NCBI RefSeq assembly: GCF_001663375.1
Contig: NZ_LCTF01000007.1
Coordinates: forward strand, 21,533-85,532
Reading direction: 5' to 3'
DNA: 64,000 bases
Source: Caldivirga sp. MU80
GTDB lineage: Archaea; Thermoproteota; Thermoprotei; Thermoproteales; Thermocladiaceae
Shown here: piece by piece, positions 9,158 to 18,395 of the stretch
Layout: each line of letters opens with the position of its first letter
Position numbering within the stretch: the first letter of the stretch is position 1
Notes under the pieces: model-generated
Database searches by the model: none
The model's input: only the letters and a program-made list of their open reading frames with translations
What the model was told of the DNA's origin: nothing
Translations under genes and position numbers: made by a program

Positions 9158-10363
9158 ATGCTCACGTTAGCGTTAACAGTGTTAACCCTGGGACTATTGA
9201 AGGCCCCCGTGGTCTACCTCTACAATGGGGGTGGTTACCTACTTGCAATTACCGTAAACTTCACGTCAATTAGCCAGTACTCGCAGGTATTCATAGTTAA
9301 CAGCACTGGGTGGTTTAACGTGAGCATACTGCCTAATGGTGGCCGTGGTGTCCTCATAACAAACACCTACCAATACGGCGACTGGGTTTACCTAACTGGG
9401 TTTACCCCAAGTAGCCCACTTCTGATTGGCCTTAGGCTAGTTAATGCAGGGATGGTGGATGTAGTTAACCTAACCCGTTACCTACCCGTTAACCTTCAAC
9501 CCTACGCATTGGCTGTGGTTAACGATACGATTTACGTGTTTGGGGTTGTTAATGGATATGCCTCAGCCTTTTTGGTAAACCCAAGAAGTGGGGTATTCAT
9601 TAACCTAACTGGGTTGTTTAAGGGCGAGTGGGCTTCATCAACACCAGTATCAGCCACGGTAACACCCAACGGTACACTACTGCTGCTGGCCCTATCAAGT
9701 GACTTAACGCCACTCCTAGGTTCACTCTCACCCAGCGGCTTGAGGACGATAACAATGCCCCAGGTTAAGGGATTGCCCCTTGGCCTATACCAGTTTAATG
9801 ACCAGGTACTAATACCTGTGATGATGATCAGGCAGTCTCAGTCATCATTACCATCACTGTACTTCTCAGGCATTACAAATGGTTATGTGTTAGGCAGCAT
9901 ACTGCTTTACTACGTTAACGGCAACGTGGTTAACTACACCAGTTGCATCAACCCCAACACTGCGATATTCGACGTCTACTGGGTTAACTCAACAGCGGCA
10001 ATACTGGGGGGAGGCATCATTAATGGTGCCGTATGGGAGCCGTACGTGACGATATTTAACGTTAAGGACTGTGAATCACTACCAATACCAATGAGTATTA
10101 ATGGCGTCGTGTTCGCTGTGGCTGGCGATTGGGTTGGCGGTGGATTAAACGTGGTTTACAACATTACCACGTTATCCGGTTCACCGTTTATAGCTAAAAT
10201 AAACTACACAATGAGCATTAATAATCTAGCCCATGGCGCAATTCCCACAATTTATTTTAGCCCTGTAAAAGAGGAGGCGACGACCACACGTGAAGCTTTA
10301 ATGATACTGACGTTAATGGTGGGGTTAATTATATTAACACTACTCATGTTAAGGATTAAATAA
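9158..10363 (+). CDS. Secreted beta-rich protein with C-terminal anchor
   Basis: A 401-residue protein with a hydrophobic N-terminal signal (residues ~1-20), a long beta-strand and glycine/asparagine-rich ectodomain with many N-x-S/T sequons, and a C-terminal membrane helix at ~380-398 followed by basic residues. The strand periodicity resembles a beta-propeller, but no defined repeat motif could be established. It is probably a surface protein. It lies just upstream of the sirC-hemA operon, which has its own promoter. Confidence 0.6.
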   Translation: MLTLALTVLTLGLLKAPVVYLYNGGGYLLAITVNFTSISQYSQVFIVNSTGWFNVSILPNGGRGVLITNTYQYGDWVYLTGFTPSSPLLIGLRLVNAGMVDVVNLTRYLPVNLQPYALAVVNDTIYVFGVVNGYASAFLVNPRSGVFINLTGLFKGEWASSTPVSATVTPNGTLLLLALSSDLTPLLGSLSPSGLRTITMPQVKGLPLGLYQFNDQVLIPVMMIRQSQSSLPSLYFSGITNGYVLGSILLYYVNGNVVNYTSCINPNTAIFDVYWVNSTAAILGGGIINGAVWEPYVTIFNVKDCESLPIPMSINGVVFAVAGDWVGGGLNVVYNITTLSGSPFIAKINYTMSINNLAHGAIPTIYFSPVKEEATTTREALMILTLMVGLIILTLLMLRIK

Positions 10364-10380
10364 GGTTTAAATATGGTAGG

Positions 10381-10390
10381 TTTTTTAAAT
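10381..10390 (+). promoter_or_regulatory. TATA-like box of the sirC-hemA-rnhB operon
   Basis: TTTTTTAAAT is centred ~25 bp before the GTG start at 10410, which implies a leaderless message. Confidence 0.55.
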
Positions 10391-10409
10391 CTCATAGTTA
10401 ACGTTCCCT

Positions 10410-11069
10410 GTGGCAAGGGTGCCATTGTACATTGAGTTTAGTGATAAGAGCGTGTTAATCATAGGCGGTGGGTATGTTGGCACTAAGAGGGCTCTCAAGT
10501 TCTCGGAGGCTGGTGCCCACGTTATAGTTATAGCTCTTAAACCATCAACGGAGCTTATTAGGGCTAGTTCAATGGGTAACGTTGACCTGGTGGTTGCCGA
10601 CGCAAACACGTTTAACTACGATAGGGTTATGGGTAGGGTTAACCTACTGGTCTACGCTATACCAACCAACAGTGAGCTTAAACATAAGTTAAGGTTGTTA
10701 GCCTCCGAGAGGCGCATATTGTTTAATGATACGACTAACGCTAACGAAACTGAGGTTGTGGTTCCCTTTGAGGGTGAGGTTAATGGCATAAGGTTTGCTG
10801 TAACGTCAGAGGGTAAGAGCGGGGTTGCTGCATCAATGGTTAGGGATTACATACAGGTCACATTATCTAAGAGTGACCTTCACCCAATAGTTAATGCCTG
10901 GTATGAAGCTAAGCAATTAATAAAGAAATTGGTTGATGATCCTCATGTGAGGATGAGGATATACTTCATGCTTAAGGATGATGAGCATTTCCTTGAAATT
11001 GCGAGGAGTGGCGATATTAATAGGGTGGTTAGGTACGTTAATGAGGTGATTAAGAACCATGGATATTGA
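10410..11069 (+). CDS. sirC: Precorrin-2 dehydrogenase
   Basis: A 219-residue NAD-binding protein of the SirC/Met8/CysG-N family that oxidises precorrin-2 to sirohydrochlorin. The N-terminal Rossmann fold shows VLIIGGGYVGTKRAL (residues ~14-28), and the TSEGKSGVAASMVRDYI segment (~130-147) matches the family's conserved second part. The length fits the single-function enzyme. Its last 11 bases overlap hemA, so the two tetrapyrrole steps are coupled. Its product could feed the sirohaem route ending at AhbAB (1819-2832). Confidence 0.88.
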   Translation: MARVPLYIEFSDKSVLIIGGGYVGTKRALKFSEAGAHVIVIALKPSTELIRASSMGNVDLVVADANTFNYDRVMGRVNLLVYAIPTNSELKHKLRLLASERRILFNDTTNANETEVVVPFEGEVNGIRFAVTSEGKSGVAASMVRDYIQVTLSKSDLHPIVNAWYEAKQLIKKLVDDPHVRMRIYFMLKDDEHFLEIARSGDINRVVRYVNEVIKNHGY

Positions 11070-12279
11070 TGATTATCTAGGTAAAATAAAGGCGTTAGCG
11101 CTGACGCATAGGAAGGCTACGACAATTACCCTATCCGAAACCTACCTGAATAGTGATGAGGCATACGGCAGGTTAATGAGGAATTATGAGGAGGTCTTCA
11201 TACTTCAAACATGTAATAGGGTTGAGGTTTACTTCTATGGGGATGACTACAATGCCGCTGAGGAGGTTTATAGGGCTAAGGGTACGGTTAAGTACGTCGA
11301 TAGGTTGAGTGGGATTGATGCAGTGCGCCACATATTCAGAGTGGCGGCTGGGCTTGAATCAGCAGCCATCGGTGAATCTGAGGTTCTGGGGCAGGTTGAG
11401 GAGGCTTTCAACGATGCCAGGAGGAGGGGAGCATTGGGTGGTTTACTAGGGTACACCATCGAGAGGGCTATAAGGGTTGGGAAGGAGGTTAGGAGTAAAT
11501 ACCCTGAAATATCCATTGGCTTAGCTAGCATTAGCTCACTGGCCGCTGAATACATCCATAGGGTTAAGGGTCGTGACGCGGCGGTGGCTATAGTTGGCGC
11601 CGGCTCCATGGGCTCAGATATAGCTAGGAGACTCGCAGAGAAGGGCTTCAGGAACGTGACAATAGTGAATAGGACTATTGATAAGGCTAAACTGGTGGCG
11701 GCTAGGTATGGCTTCAGGTACGCACCCCTAGACTCCTTAATCAACATTATTAAGAACAGCGACGTTGTTGTCTTTGCAACATCAGCAATTGAACCCCTAC
11801 TTAAGAGGAGGGACCTTGAGGTAGTTAACGCTGTGCCAGTCATAATTGACCTTGGTGTGCCGAGGAACGTTGACCCGGAGATCCCAGGGGTTGTGTCTAT
11901 AGATGAGTTGAAGACCCTTGAGTCGGAAGTAATTGAGAGAAAGGTGAGGGCGCTTCGCGAGGCTAATGAGATCGTTGAAATTAGGCTAACTGAGTTTAAG
12001 AAGCTACTGGCCAAGAGGATAATAGAGAACATGATTAGTGAATTAATGAGCTGGAGCTTCAGCGTTGGGGAGTCTGAGGTTAGGAGGGCTATCAACGCCA
12101 GGTTAATAAAGGATGACAGCGATGGCGCGTTACTGGCCGTTAAGTCCACTGTTAAAAGGGTGACCTTACCGCTGGTAATGTACCTTAAGGAGCTTGCTGA
12201 GGAGGGCAGGTTCAACGAGGCATTAACCATAATAAGCGAGCTTAAGGCTAGGCTTAATGGCAGCAGTAAGCGAACTTGA
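11059..12279 (+). CDS. hemA: Glutamyl-tRNA reductase
   Basis: A 406-residue enzyme that reduces Glu-tRNA to glutamate-1-semialdehyde, the first committed step of C5 tetrapyrrole synthesis. The catalytic cysteine is C52 in LQTCNRVEVY. The AIGESEVLGQVEEAF motif (~110-125) and the NADPH-binding AIVGAGSMGSDIARRLAEKG segment are clear, and a C-terminal helical dimerisation domain follows. ATG 11059 overlaps the end of sirC by 11 bp, and the gene's end overlaps rnhB by 23 bp. hemL and hemB are not in the window. Confidence 0.95.
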   Translation: MDIDDYLGKIKALALTHRKATTITLSETYLNSDEAYGRLMRNYEEVFILQTCNRVEVYFYGDDYNAAEEVYRAKGTVKYVDRLSGIDAVRHIFRVAAGLESAAIGESEVLGQVEEAFNDARRRGALGGLLGYTIERAIRVGKEVRSKYPEISIGLASISSLAAEYIHRVKGRDAAVAIVGAGSMGSDIARRLAEKGFRNVTIVNRTIDKAKLVAARYGFRYAPLDSLINIIKNSDVVVFATSAIEPLLKRRDLEVVNAVPVIIDLGVPRNVDPEIPGVVSIDELKTLESEVIERKVRALREANEIVEIRLTEFKKLLAKRIIENMISELMSWSFSVGESEVRRAINARLIKDDSDGALLAVKSTVKRVTLPLVMYLKELAEEGRFNEALTIISELKARLNGSSKRT

Positions 12280-12886
12280 GGGCGGTATTGACGAGGCTGG
12301 GCGTGGGCCAGTAATAGGACCCATGGTTATAGCCATTGTGGCTTGGAGCAATAAGGAGACTAAGGAACTGGGCGTGAGGGACTCTAAGCAATTAACCCCA
12401 AGTGGGAGGAGCAGGCTCTATGAGCTAATAGTTAATAGAGCTCCCTGCGTTAAATACGTAATTGTTGAGCCTGGTGAGATAGACAACTACGTTAATAGGG
12501 GGTTACTTAACCAACTTGAGGCAATTAAGATGAGGGAGTTAATCATTAACTGTAGGGGTGTTAAGAGAGTCTACATCGACTCACCTGACCCAGACCCAGC
12601 CAGGTTTAGGGGAATGATTAACGTTAACGATGTTGACGTTGTGGTTCTTAACCACGCAGATGAATCAATACCAGTGGTGTCGGCAGCAAGCATAGTGGCT
12701 AAGGTAATTAGGGATTCAATAATCAGTAGGCTTAAGGAAACCTACGGTGAGTTCGGTAGTGGTTACCCAAGCGACCCAAGGACCATTGAGGCGTTGAGGA
12801 AGTGGGTTATTAGTGGCAGCATTCCACCAATAGTTAGGAGGAGTTGGAGGACTGTGAGGAGGATGCTGAATTCAAGGCTATTCTAA
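12257..12886 (+). CDS. rnhB: Ribonuclease HII
   Basis: A 209-residue enzyme that cleaves RNA in RNA-DNA hybrids and at single ribonucleotides. The metal-binding acidic residues are visible: D12 and E13 in GIDEAGRGPVIGP, an aspartate in VYIDSPDPDP (~108), and an aspartate after HADESIPVVSAASIVAKV. The DSKQLTPSGR motif is also present. The length is normal for archaea. It overlaps hemA by 23 bp, so translation is probably coupled. Confidence 0.93.
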   Translation: MAAVSELEGGIDEAGRGPVIGPMVIAIVAWSNKETKELGVRDSKQLTPSGRSRLYELIVNRAPCVKYVIVEPGEIDNYVNRGLLNQLEAIKMRELIINCRGVKRVYIDSPDPDPARFRGMINVNDVDVVVLNHADESIPVVSAASIVAKVIRDSIISRLKETYGEFGSGYPSDPRTIEALRKWVISGSIPPIVRRSWRTVRRMLNSRLF

Positions 12887-12889
12887 TGC

Positions 12890-13729
12890 TCACTGGGTGA
12901 GCTTAATGTCCGTAACCATATTCCTGGACTTAACATCAATGATCCTTAATGTGCCATCTGAGAAAACTACAACCTTAGGCTTAGCCCCATAGTAGGGGCC
13001 TGAGGATGACGTGAATAGCGATAGCACTCTACCATTATGGAACCTCCAGTAGCCATCAGTGATGTAACTATGGCCCCTAATTATCAAGGCAATGTCGTTA
13101 CCCTCGATGAACCTCATGGTTACGTCTGGGCCGAATAGGTATGCACCAGGGCCCCTTGGGCTATCCACGAAGCCGGTTACCTCATCACTTGGGTCATTCC
13201 AAAGTATCTGAAACGCCACTGGGTCGCTTGGCTCATCATCATGCCTACTTAACTTGCGTATATCATCAACCCTCTCAAGGCCCTTAGCTAACCCACCATG
13301 TAACAGCAGCACCTTATCATTAAGCAAGGCGGCGTAGGGCAGTGACGGAAATAGATCATGAATTACGGTGCTCAGTAGGCTTTGGCCAAGCAGCGGCAGT
13401 GCCTCATCCATGAATCCGTAAACCTCATTCATTACGTATGACTCGTGGTTACCCCTCAGTGGTATCATAACCCCCTGAAGAAATAGCTTCAGGACTTTTT
13501 CAAGGGTTTCAACCTGGTACTCACCCCTATCCACGTAGTCACCTAGACCTATGTAGCGCCAGTTACCTGGCGGGTAGTCGTTAATTATCTTTTCCAGTGA
13601 CTCAACGTCACCATGTAGGTCACCTATTATCACAACCCTGTTTGAGTTAACACTCACTAGGTTATCCAACTCACCTAACTTTTCAATCGCCCTATCAACA
13701 AGCCCTTTAAAATAATCCCTGTTGATCAT
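12890..13729 (-). CDS. PP1/PP2A-type protein phosphatase
   Basis: A 279-residue metallophosphatase. The phosphoprotein-phosphatase signature motifs are all present: GDLHGD (36-41), GDYVDRG (63-69), a RGNHESYV segment (~95-102), a metal-binding HGG near residue 142, and IIRGHSYITDGY near 220. This matches the archaeal PP1/2A serine/threonine phosphatases. It is convergent with rnhB (3 bp gap) and just downstream of the proteasome alpha gene on the same strand, from which it is separated by 32 bp. Confidence 0.88.
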   Translation of the reverse strand: MINRDYFKGLVDRAIEKLGELDNLVSVNSNRVVIIGDLHGDVESLEKIINDYPPGNWRYIGLGDYVDRGEYQVETLEKVLKLFLQGVMIPLRGNHESYVMNEVYGFMDEALPLLGQSLLSTVIHDLFPSLPYAALLNDKVLLLHGGLAKGLERVDDIRKLSRHDDEPSDPVAFQILWNDPSDEVTGFVDSPRGPGAYLFGPDVTMRFIEGNDIALIIRGHSYITDGYWRFHNGRVLSLFTSSSGPYYGAKPKVVVFSDGTLRIIDVKSRNMVTDIKLTQ

Positions 13730-13761
13730 CGCTCATTTGCCTTGTTATGTATTTTTAATGA

Positions 13762-14508
13762 TTACGCGCCTGGTTTCTGGGGGAGCCCCTCACTCTTAGC
13801 CTCCTCGATGTACTTCCTTAACTCATCGACGCTCAGTTTCCTGAACATCCTAGTTTTAACATCAATCACACCTATCTCGAATCTATCAGTATCTAGGCTC
13901 TCTGCCACAAGGCTGAGGGACTTAATGGCCAGCTTAATGCATAAGTTAAGGTCCATCTCGTACTTGTAGTTCTTCTCAAGGTACTCGAGTATGATGGATG
14001 ACCCACTCCCTAATGCCGTAGCGTAGTAGCCGAAGTATATTCCACTTGGGTCCGTTTGATAAAGCCTTGGCCCACTCTTATCAACACCCCCTATTATCAA
14101 CGCTATTCCAAAGGGCCTAACACCACCATGCTGTGTGTAGGCTTGCTCAAGATCACTAATCCTCTTCGTAATGTACTCAACATTAGCCTGCTCATCGTAG
14201 AGTAGCCTGTATATCTGGGCCTGCTCCCTGGCGTAGTCAATAAGTATCCTAGCATCTGATAGCAAGCCAGCTGAGGCGGCACCAATGTGAGTGTCTATCA
14301 TGTAAACCTTCTCTATTGAGTTCAAATCTATCAGTGGGCCAAGCTTCCTCTTCTCGGCGGCCAACACGACGCCCTCGGAGCATTTCAACCCAACGGTAGC
14401 CCAACCCCTCTTAACAGCCTCACCAGCGTACCTAACCTGGTATAGTTCACCCTCAGGGCTAAATATCGTTATGGCCCGGTCATATCCAGCCATTTGTGGA
14501 CTAAACAT
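13762..14508 (-). CDS. psmA: 20S proteasome alpha subunit
   Basis: A 248-residue outer-ring subunit of the archaeal 20S proteasome. The alpha-subunit N-terminal motif GYDRAITIFSPEGELYQVRYA is present, with the propeptide-like N-terminal helix and no catalytic N-terminal threonine. ATG 14508 is preferred over the upstream TTG 14529 because a TATA-like box (GTTAAAAACTC, 14531-14541) is centred 28 bp before it. The beta subunit genes are not in this window. Confidence 0.93.
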   Translation of the reverse strand: MFSPQMAGYDRAITIFSPEGELYQVRYAGEAVKRGWATVGLKCSEGVVLAAEKRKLGPLIDLNSIEKVYMIDTHIGAASAGLLSDARILIDYAREQAQIYRLLYDEQANVEYITKRISDLEQAYTQHGGVRPFGIALIIGGVDKSGPRLYQTDPSGIYFGYYATALGSGSSIILEYLEKNYKYEMDLNLCIKLAIKSLSLVAESLDTDRFEIGVIDVKTRMFRKLSVDELRKYIEEAKSEGLPQKPGA

Positions 14509-14723
14509 ACTGAGACCGTAGACACCCAAGAGTTTTTAACCTTTAACTAATAGTTCCCAGAAACCACCTAATGCAGGTATGTTGAGTCTCCACATCGCAT
14601 TCATGACTCGGTTTTAAACCATTAAAGGCTATGTAACCCCCGATTCAAAGTCTAAACTACAAAATTTCAATCGGCTTAGAGCCTTACACAGCGAAGATCC
14701 ACACCACTGAGGACCGTTTAACG

Positions 14724-15464
14724 CTAGGTTTTGCCTCTTACCGCTAAATACCTAATAAGTACTAGTAATACAACTGTCGATAAAATTAGTGTTATTACTG
14801 ATAAAATTACAGATATGTTAAGTAAACTCTCTGGTATATAATGGAGGTTACTTACATTGGTTGTAACCGTGATTACTGATGTTAACATTATGTATGTTGT
14901 TAAGTAGACTGTACTATTCACAATCCTGGTTACTGTTGCCGTTGAGGTTAAGGTGACGAACCTAGTTAACGTTGTCGTGTTGACAATACTGGTTACCAGT
15001 GGTGACGAGGAGTTAACCGTGTATGTGTACGACCTTACGGTTAACTTAGGTTCAACAGTTATATTCACCATCCTCCTATCGACAAGAATCCAAGTGCCAT
15101 TAAGCCAGTAATACAGGTCAACGTTAAGTAGGTTATAACCAACATGTACAAGCGTTACCGTGAACACGAATTTAAGTATCCCGGGGGCTGTATTTATGGG
15201 TAGGCTGGCTAGCGTAAGTGTGCCATTATTCAACGCAACCATTATAGTCGACATGCATGAGCTTGGGGTTGTTATTAGGCATGGTGGTGCATATTCAACA
15301 AGGACCGTTATGTTGGCTGGTTGATTAACCTCAACTGGGTTTGTGTAACTAACGTTAATTATCTTGACGTAATTCTCATAGTTACCCTGGGCCATTGCTA
15401 ACATGGCAACTAGCAACACCGCAGCCACAGTAATTATGGCGACCTTAACCGCTGGCTTAGCCAT
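14724..15464 (-). CDS. Secreted Ser/Thr-rich protein with C-terminal anchor
   Basis: A 246-residue protein with a signal peptide-like N-terminus (basic start, hydrophobic ~8-25, AMAQG cleavage-like site), an Ig-like or beta-sandwich ectodomain (residues ~30-135), a threonine/valine-rich stalk (~140-205) and a C-terminal membrane helix (~217-240) ending in RGKT. This is the usual plan of archaeal surface-anchored proteins. The family is unrecognised. The 215 bp between it and the proteasome gene show no convincing gene. Confidence 0.6.
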   Translation of the reverse strand: MAKPAVKVAIITVAAVLLVAMLAMAQGNYENYVKIINVSYTNPVEVNQPANITVLVEYAPPCLITTPSSCMSTIMVALNNGTLTLASLPINTAPGILKFVFTVTLVHVGYNLLNVDLYYWLNGTWILVDRRMVNITVEPKLTVRSYTYTVNSSSPLVTSIVNTTTLTRFVTLTSTATVTRIVNSTVYLTTYIMLTSVITVTTNVSNLHYIPESLLNISVILSVITLILSTVVLLVLIRYLAVRGKT

Positions 15465-15541
15465 AATTCCCAGCCTTAACTGCAGTGTTATTATTCCTTT
15501 CTATGGGGGAAGAATTAAAAAGCTGTAAATGAGGATTACGC

Positions 15542-16600
15542 ATGGAGTACGTTAGGTTCGGTAACAGTGGACTTAAGGTGTCTAAACTATGTCTAGGTCT
15601 TTGGCACCTACCACCGTTAAAGGAGAGGGACATTTACGGTGTGTACAAGGTTGATGAGGAGGAGTCCATTAGGATAATTAAGAAGGCCATTGACCTTGGG
15701 GTGAATTTCATAGACACCGCAAACATCTACCATGGTACGATGCAGGGCCCTGACTATATTCATGCCGGTAAGGCTGAGGAGGTGCTTGGTAAGGCTATTA
15801 GGGGTTATGACAGGGAGTCCTTGGTAATATCAACCAAGGTCAGGGGTAGGATGGCGCCTTGGCCAAATGGCGAGGGGTTATCCAGGAAGCACATTAGGTG
15901 GCAGATTAGGGAATCATTGAGAAGGCTAGGGACCGATTACGTCGACATATACTTAATGCATAGGCCAGACCCATCAACACCAATTGAGGAAACCCTAGAT
16001 GCGTTAAAGGACCTGGTTACCCAGGGCCTGGTTCACTACGTGGGTGAGAGCTACTTCCACCCAGACGACATACAGTACATTTACGAGTACTCAAGAAGCA
16101 TCCATCTACCATTCATAGCCATGCAGGAACCCTACAACCTGATTGAACGCGACATTGAGAAGGATAAAATTCCCCTAGCTAAGAAATACGGCTTAGGTAT
16201 AATGGCCTACATACCGCTGGCCCAAGGTGTGTTAACGGGTAAGTACCTTAACGGCATCCCGGAAATGTCGAGGGCAAGTTACGTGGATGAGATACGCTGG
16301 AGGTATTTAACACCGGAAACCCTGAAGGCCATGAGGGAGTTTCACGAGTTAGCTAAGGAGCTTGGGGTAACTGATGCGCAACTAGCTCTTGCATGGATAC
16401 TTAGGAAGTCCGAGGAACTTGGGGTAACGATAATACCGATAATTGGTGTTACTAGTGTTGCCCAGCTTGAGGATAACTTGGGCAGTTTAGACGTTAAGTT
16501 GAGTGGTGACGTGATGAGTAGGCTTGAGGAGATATCAAGGATGGCTAAGGTTAACTGGGAGGTTAGGTACGATAGGGTAATTAAACTAAACTCACCCTAA
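15542..16600 (+). CDS. Aldo/keto reductase
   Basis: A 352-residue NADPH-dependent oxidoreductase with a TIM-barrel fold. Catalytic tetrad candidates are visible: D and Y in FIDTANIYHG (~57-66), K in VISTKVRG, and H in IYLMHRPDPS (~138). The C-terminal IPIIGVTSVAQLEDN motif binds the cofactor. It belongs to the YghZ/voltage-channel-beta-like branch by general layout. The substrate is unknown. A TATA-like box, ATTAAAAAG at 15513-15521, lies 25 bp before the ATG. Confidence 0.9.
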   Translation: MEYVRFGNSGLKVSKLCLGLWHLPPLKERDIYGVYKVDEEESIRIIKKAIDLGVNFIDTANIYHGTMQGPDYIHAGKAEEVLGKAIRGYDRESLVISTKVRGRMAPWPNGEGLSRKHIRWQIRESLRRLGTDYVDIYLMHRPDPSTPIEETLDALKDLVTQGLVHYVGESYFHPDDIQYIYEYSRSIHLPFIAMQEPYNLIERDIEKDKIPLAKKYGLGIMAYIPLAQGVLTGKYLNGIPEMSRASYVDEIRWRYLTPETLKAMREFHELAKELGVTDAQLALAWILRKSEELGVTIIPIIGVTSVAQLEDNLGSLDVKLSGDVMSRLEEISRMAKVNWEVRYDRVIKLNSP

Positions 16601-16817
16601 ATTCCAGCAATTTAAAAATTCATGACCAATGGTACAAGGTCATGCCGGGTTCAACTCATCACAAATTCAGAAGCACCCCTTCTCACTAATCACCCTAGGT
16701 AATTCAAGGTTAGGGGAGTTTTTATTAATTATCCCTATAGGTATAATGAATTTAATATCTTAAAAATCGATGACGTTCGAAATTTAAAACTGTTGGGGAT
16801 TTTTATTTGAGAGATCA

Positions 16818-18152
16818 TTATCTCTTTATCTCAACCTTAGCGGGCCTAACCTCAATTATCTGCCCAGCTGCTATAGTCCTACCCATATCCCTAAGCGAGA
16901 ACCTACCTAAGGCTGGTAGGTCCGAGAACTTCTCGACTACAACAGGCTTAAGTGGCTTAAGCCTCACCATGGCTACGTCACCCCTCTTTATGAACTGCGG
17001 CTTCTGCTCCACGGTTTGTCCAGTGGCTGGGTCAAGCCTTGAGATTAACTCGATTATCTGAGCTGGTACAGTGGCCGTGTGGACGTGCATCACTGGCGTA
17101 TATCCAACGCCTATGGTGGTTGGGTGCTCCAGTACTGCTATCCTGGCCACTATCTCCTCAGCCACCGTGGGTGGGCTGTTCAAGTTGCCAAGTACATCAC
17201 CCCTCTTCACGTCCTGCTTCTCCACACCCCTAATGTTAACACCAACGTTATCACCTGCCTTAGCCTGCTCAAGCTTCATGTGATGGGTCTCTATACTCCT
17301 TACATCACCAACCTTAGCTGGTGGTAGTATGACTATGGGGTCACCAACCTTAAGGACCCCTGACTCCACCCTACCGGTAACCACGGTACCAGCGCCCGTT
17401 ATTGAGAACACGTCCTGTATAGGTAGCCTTAGTGGCTTATCCACCAACCTGGGCGGTGGCTCAATTGCGTCAAGGGCCTCGAGTAGCGTTGGCCCATTGT
17501 ACCAAGGTGTATTACTACTCTTGGTCTTGATATTATCGCCTCTAATAGCGCTAACGGGTATGAAAGGTATCTTGCTTACATCGTACCTAAGTATCTTAAG
17601 TATCTTGGTTAACTCACCCTTAATCTGCTCATACCTCTTCTGGTCATAGTTTACAACATCCATCTTGTTAACCGCAACTATCAAGTTCCTGATACCGAGG
17701 GTCCATGCCAGGAACAGGTGCTCCCTGGTCTGGCCCTGTGGACCTACCCCAGCCTCAAACTCACCTGGCCTGGCTGAAACCACCAGTAATGCTGCATCAG
17801 CCTGACTGGCACCGACAATCATGTTCTTGACGAAGTCCCTGTGCCCAGGTAGGTCTATTATTGTGTAGAAGTACTTAGGTGTTTCGAAACCCACATGCAT
17901 GGCCTCAATAGTGACACCCCTCTCCCTCTCCTCCTTCAACCTATCCATGATCCAGGCGTACTTGAAGTCCTCCTTACCCAGCTTCTTAGCCTCAGCCTCA
18001 ATCTCGGCAAACGCCTTCTCATCAACATACCCAGCCTCTAAAAGTAGCCTACCGGTTAACGTGGATTTACCGTGGTCAACATGCCCTATTATAGCTAGGT
18101 TCAGGTGGATCTTCTTCAATGCACTCTCACCAGGGTTCTTTATTATGCTCAT
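16818..18152 (-). CDS. tuf: Translation elongation factor 1-alpha
   Basis: A 444-residue GTPase that delivers aminoacyl-tRNA to the ribosome. G-motifs are visible: GHVDHGKS near the start, DLPGHRDF, and NKMD; domains 2 and 3 follow. ATG 18152 is chosen over the upstream TTG 18155, because a TATA-like TTTTTAAA (minus strand, ~18176-18186) lies about 28 bp upstream and suggests a leaderless message. The 217 bp after the gene, facing the aldo/keto reductase end, hold no visible gene. Confidence 0.97.
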   Translation of the reverse strand: MSIIKNPGESALKKIHLNLAIIGHVDHGKSTLTGRLLLEAGYVDEKAFAEIEAEAKKLGKEDFKYAWIMDRLKEERERGVTIEAMHVGFETPKYFYTIIDLPGHRDFVKNMIVGASQADAALLVVSARPGEFEAGVGPQGQTREHLFLAWTLGIRNLIVAVNKMDVVNYDQKRYEQIKGELTKILKILRYDVSKIPFIPVSAIRGDNIKTKSSNTPWYNGPTLLEALDAIEPPPRLVDKPLRLPIQDVFSITGAGTVVTGRVESGVLKVGDPIVILPPAKVGDVRSIETHHMKLEQAKAGDNVGVNIRGVEKQDVKRGDVLGNLNSPPTVAEEIVARIAVLEHPTTIGVGYTPVMHVHTATVPAQIIELISRLDPATGQTVEQKPQFIKRGDVAMVRLKPLKPVVVEKFSDLPALGRFSLRDMGRTIAAGQIIEVRPAKVEIKR

Positions 18153-18301
18153 CAATAATAGCCATTGACTTGCTCTTTAAAAATTTAACTGAATAAGCCA
18201 ATGCCGCAGCACCTTAACCGCATCCTCACCCCTTCCCACGAACTACCTCAAACGTAATGATAAGCGGTCTCGCCAATAAACCCTTTAATCATTAATTCCC
18301 C

Positions 18302-18391
18302 ATGGACATGAAGAGGCAGGGTTACTTAACAACCCAAAAGTACCTGAACTTCAACTTCCCAATGCATGTTAACTTGCCCTCAGCATTGTGA
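18302..18391 (+). CDS. Possible 29-residue small protein
   Basis: A short frame starts MDMKRQGYLTTQKYLNF and ends in NLPSAL. A CTTTAATC stretch about 20 bp upstream could be a weak TATA element. It lies in the intergenic space between the divergent-facing tuf promoter and the end of the glycosyltransferase gene. Coding status is doubtful and no family is recognised. Confidence 0.2.
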   Translation: MDMKRQGYLTTQKYLNFNFPMHVNLPSAL

Positions 18392-18395
18392 ATAA

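Noticed and set aside
11268..12230. 320-residue open frame on the minus strand
   Set aside because: It is the exact antisense of hemA, Ser/Leu-rich without any family motif; a mirror frame of a strongly biased gene.
14530..14723. GATTCAAAGTC in the gap beside psmA as a tRNA T-arm
   Set aside because: The flanking bases do not form a T-stem and no acceptor strand pairs with it.
16601..16817. Possible gene between the aldo/keto reductase and tuf
   Set aside because: No frame longer than a few codons with a start and no conserved motif; AT-rich convergent spacer.
17039..17649. Several plus-strand frames antisense to tuf
   Set aside because: They only mirror EF-1alpha codons, and the motifs are on the minus strand.
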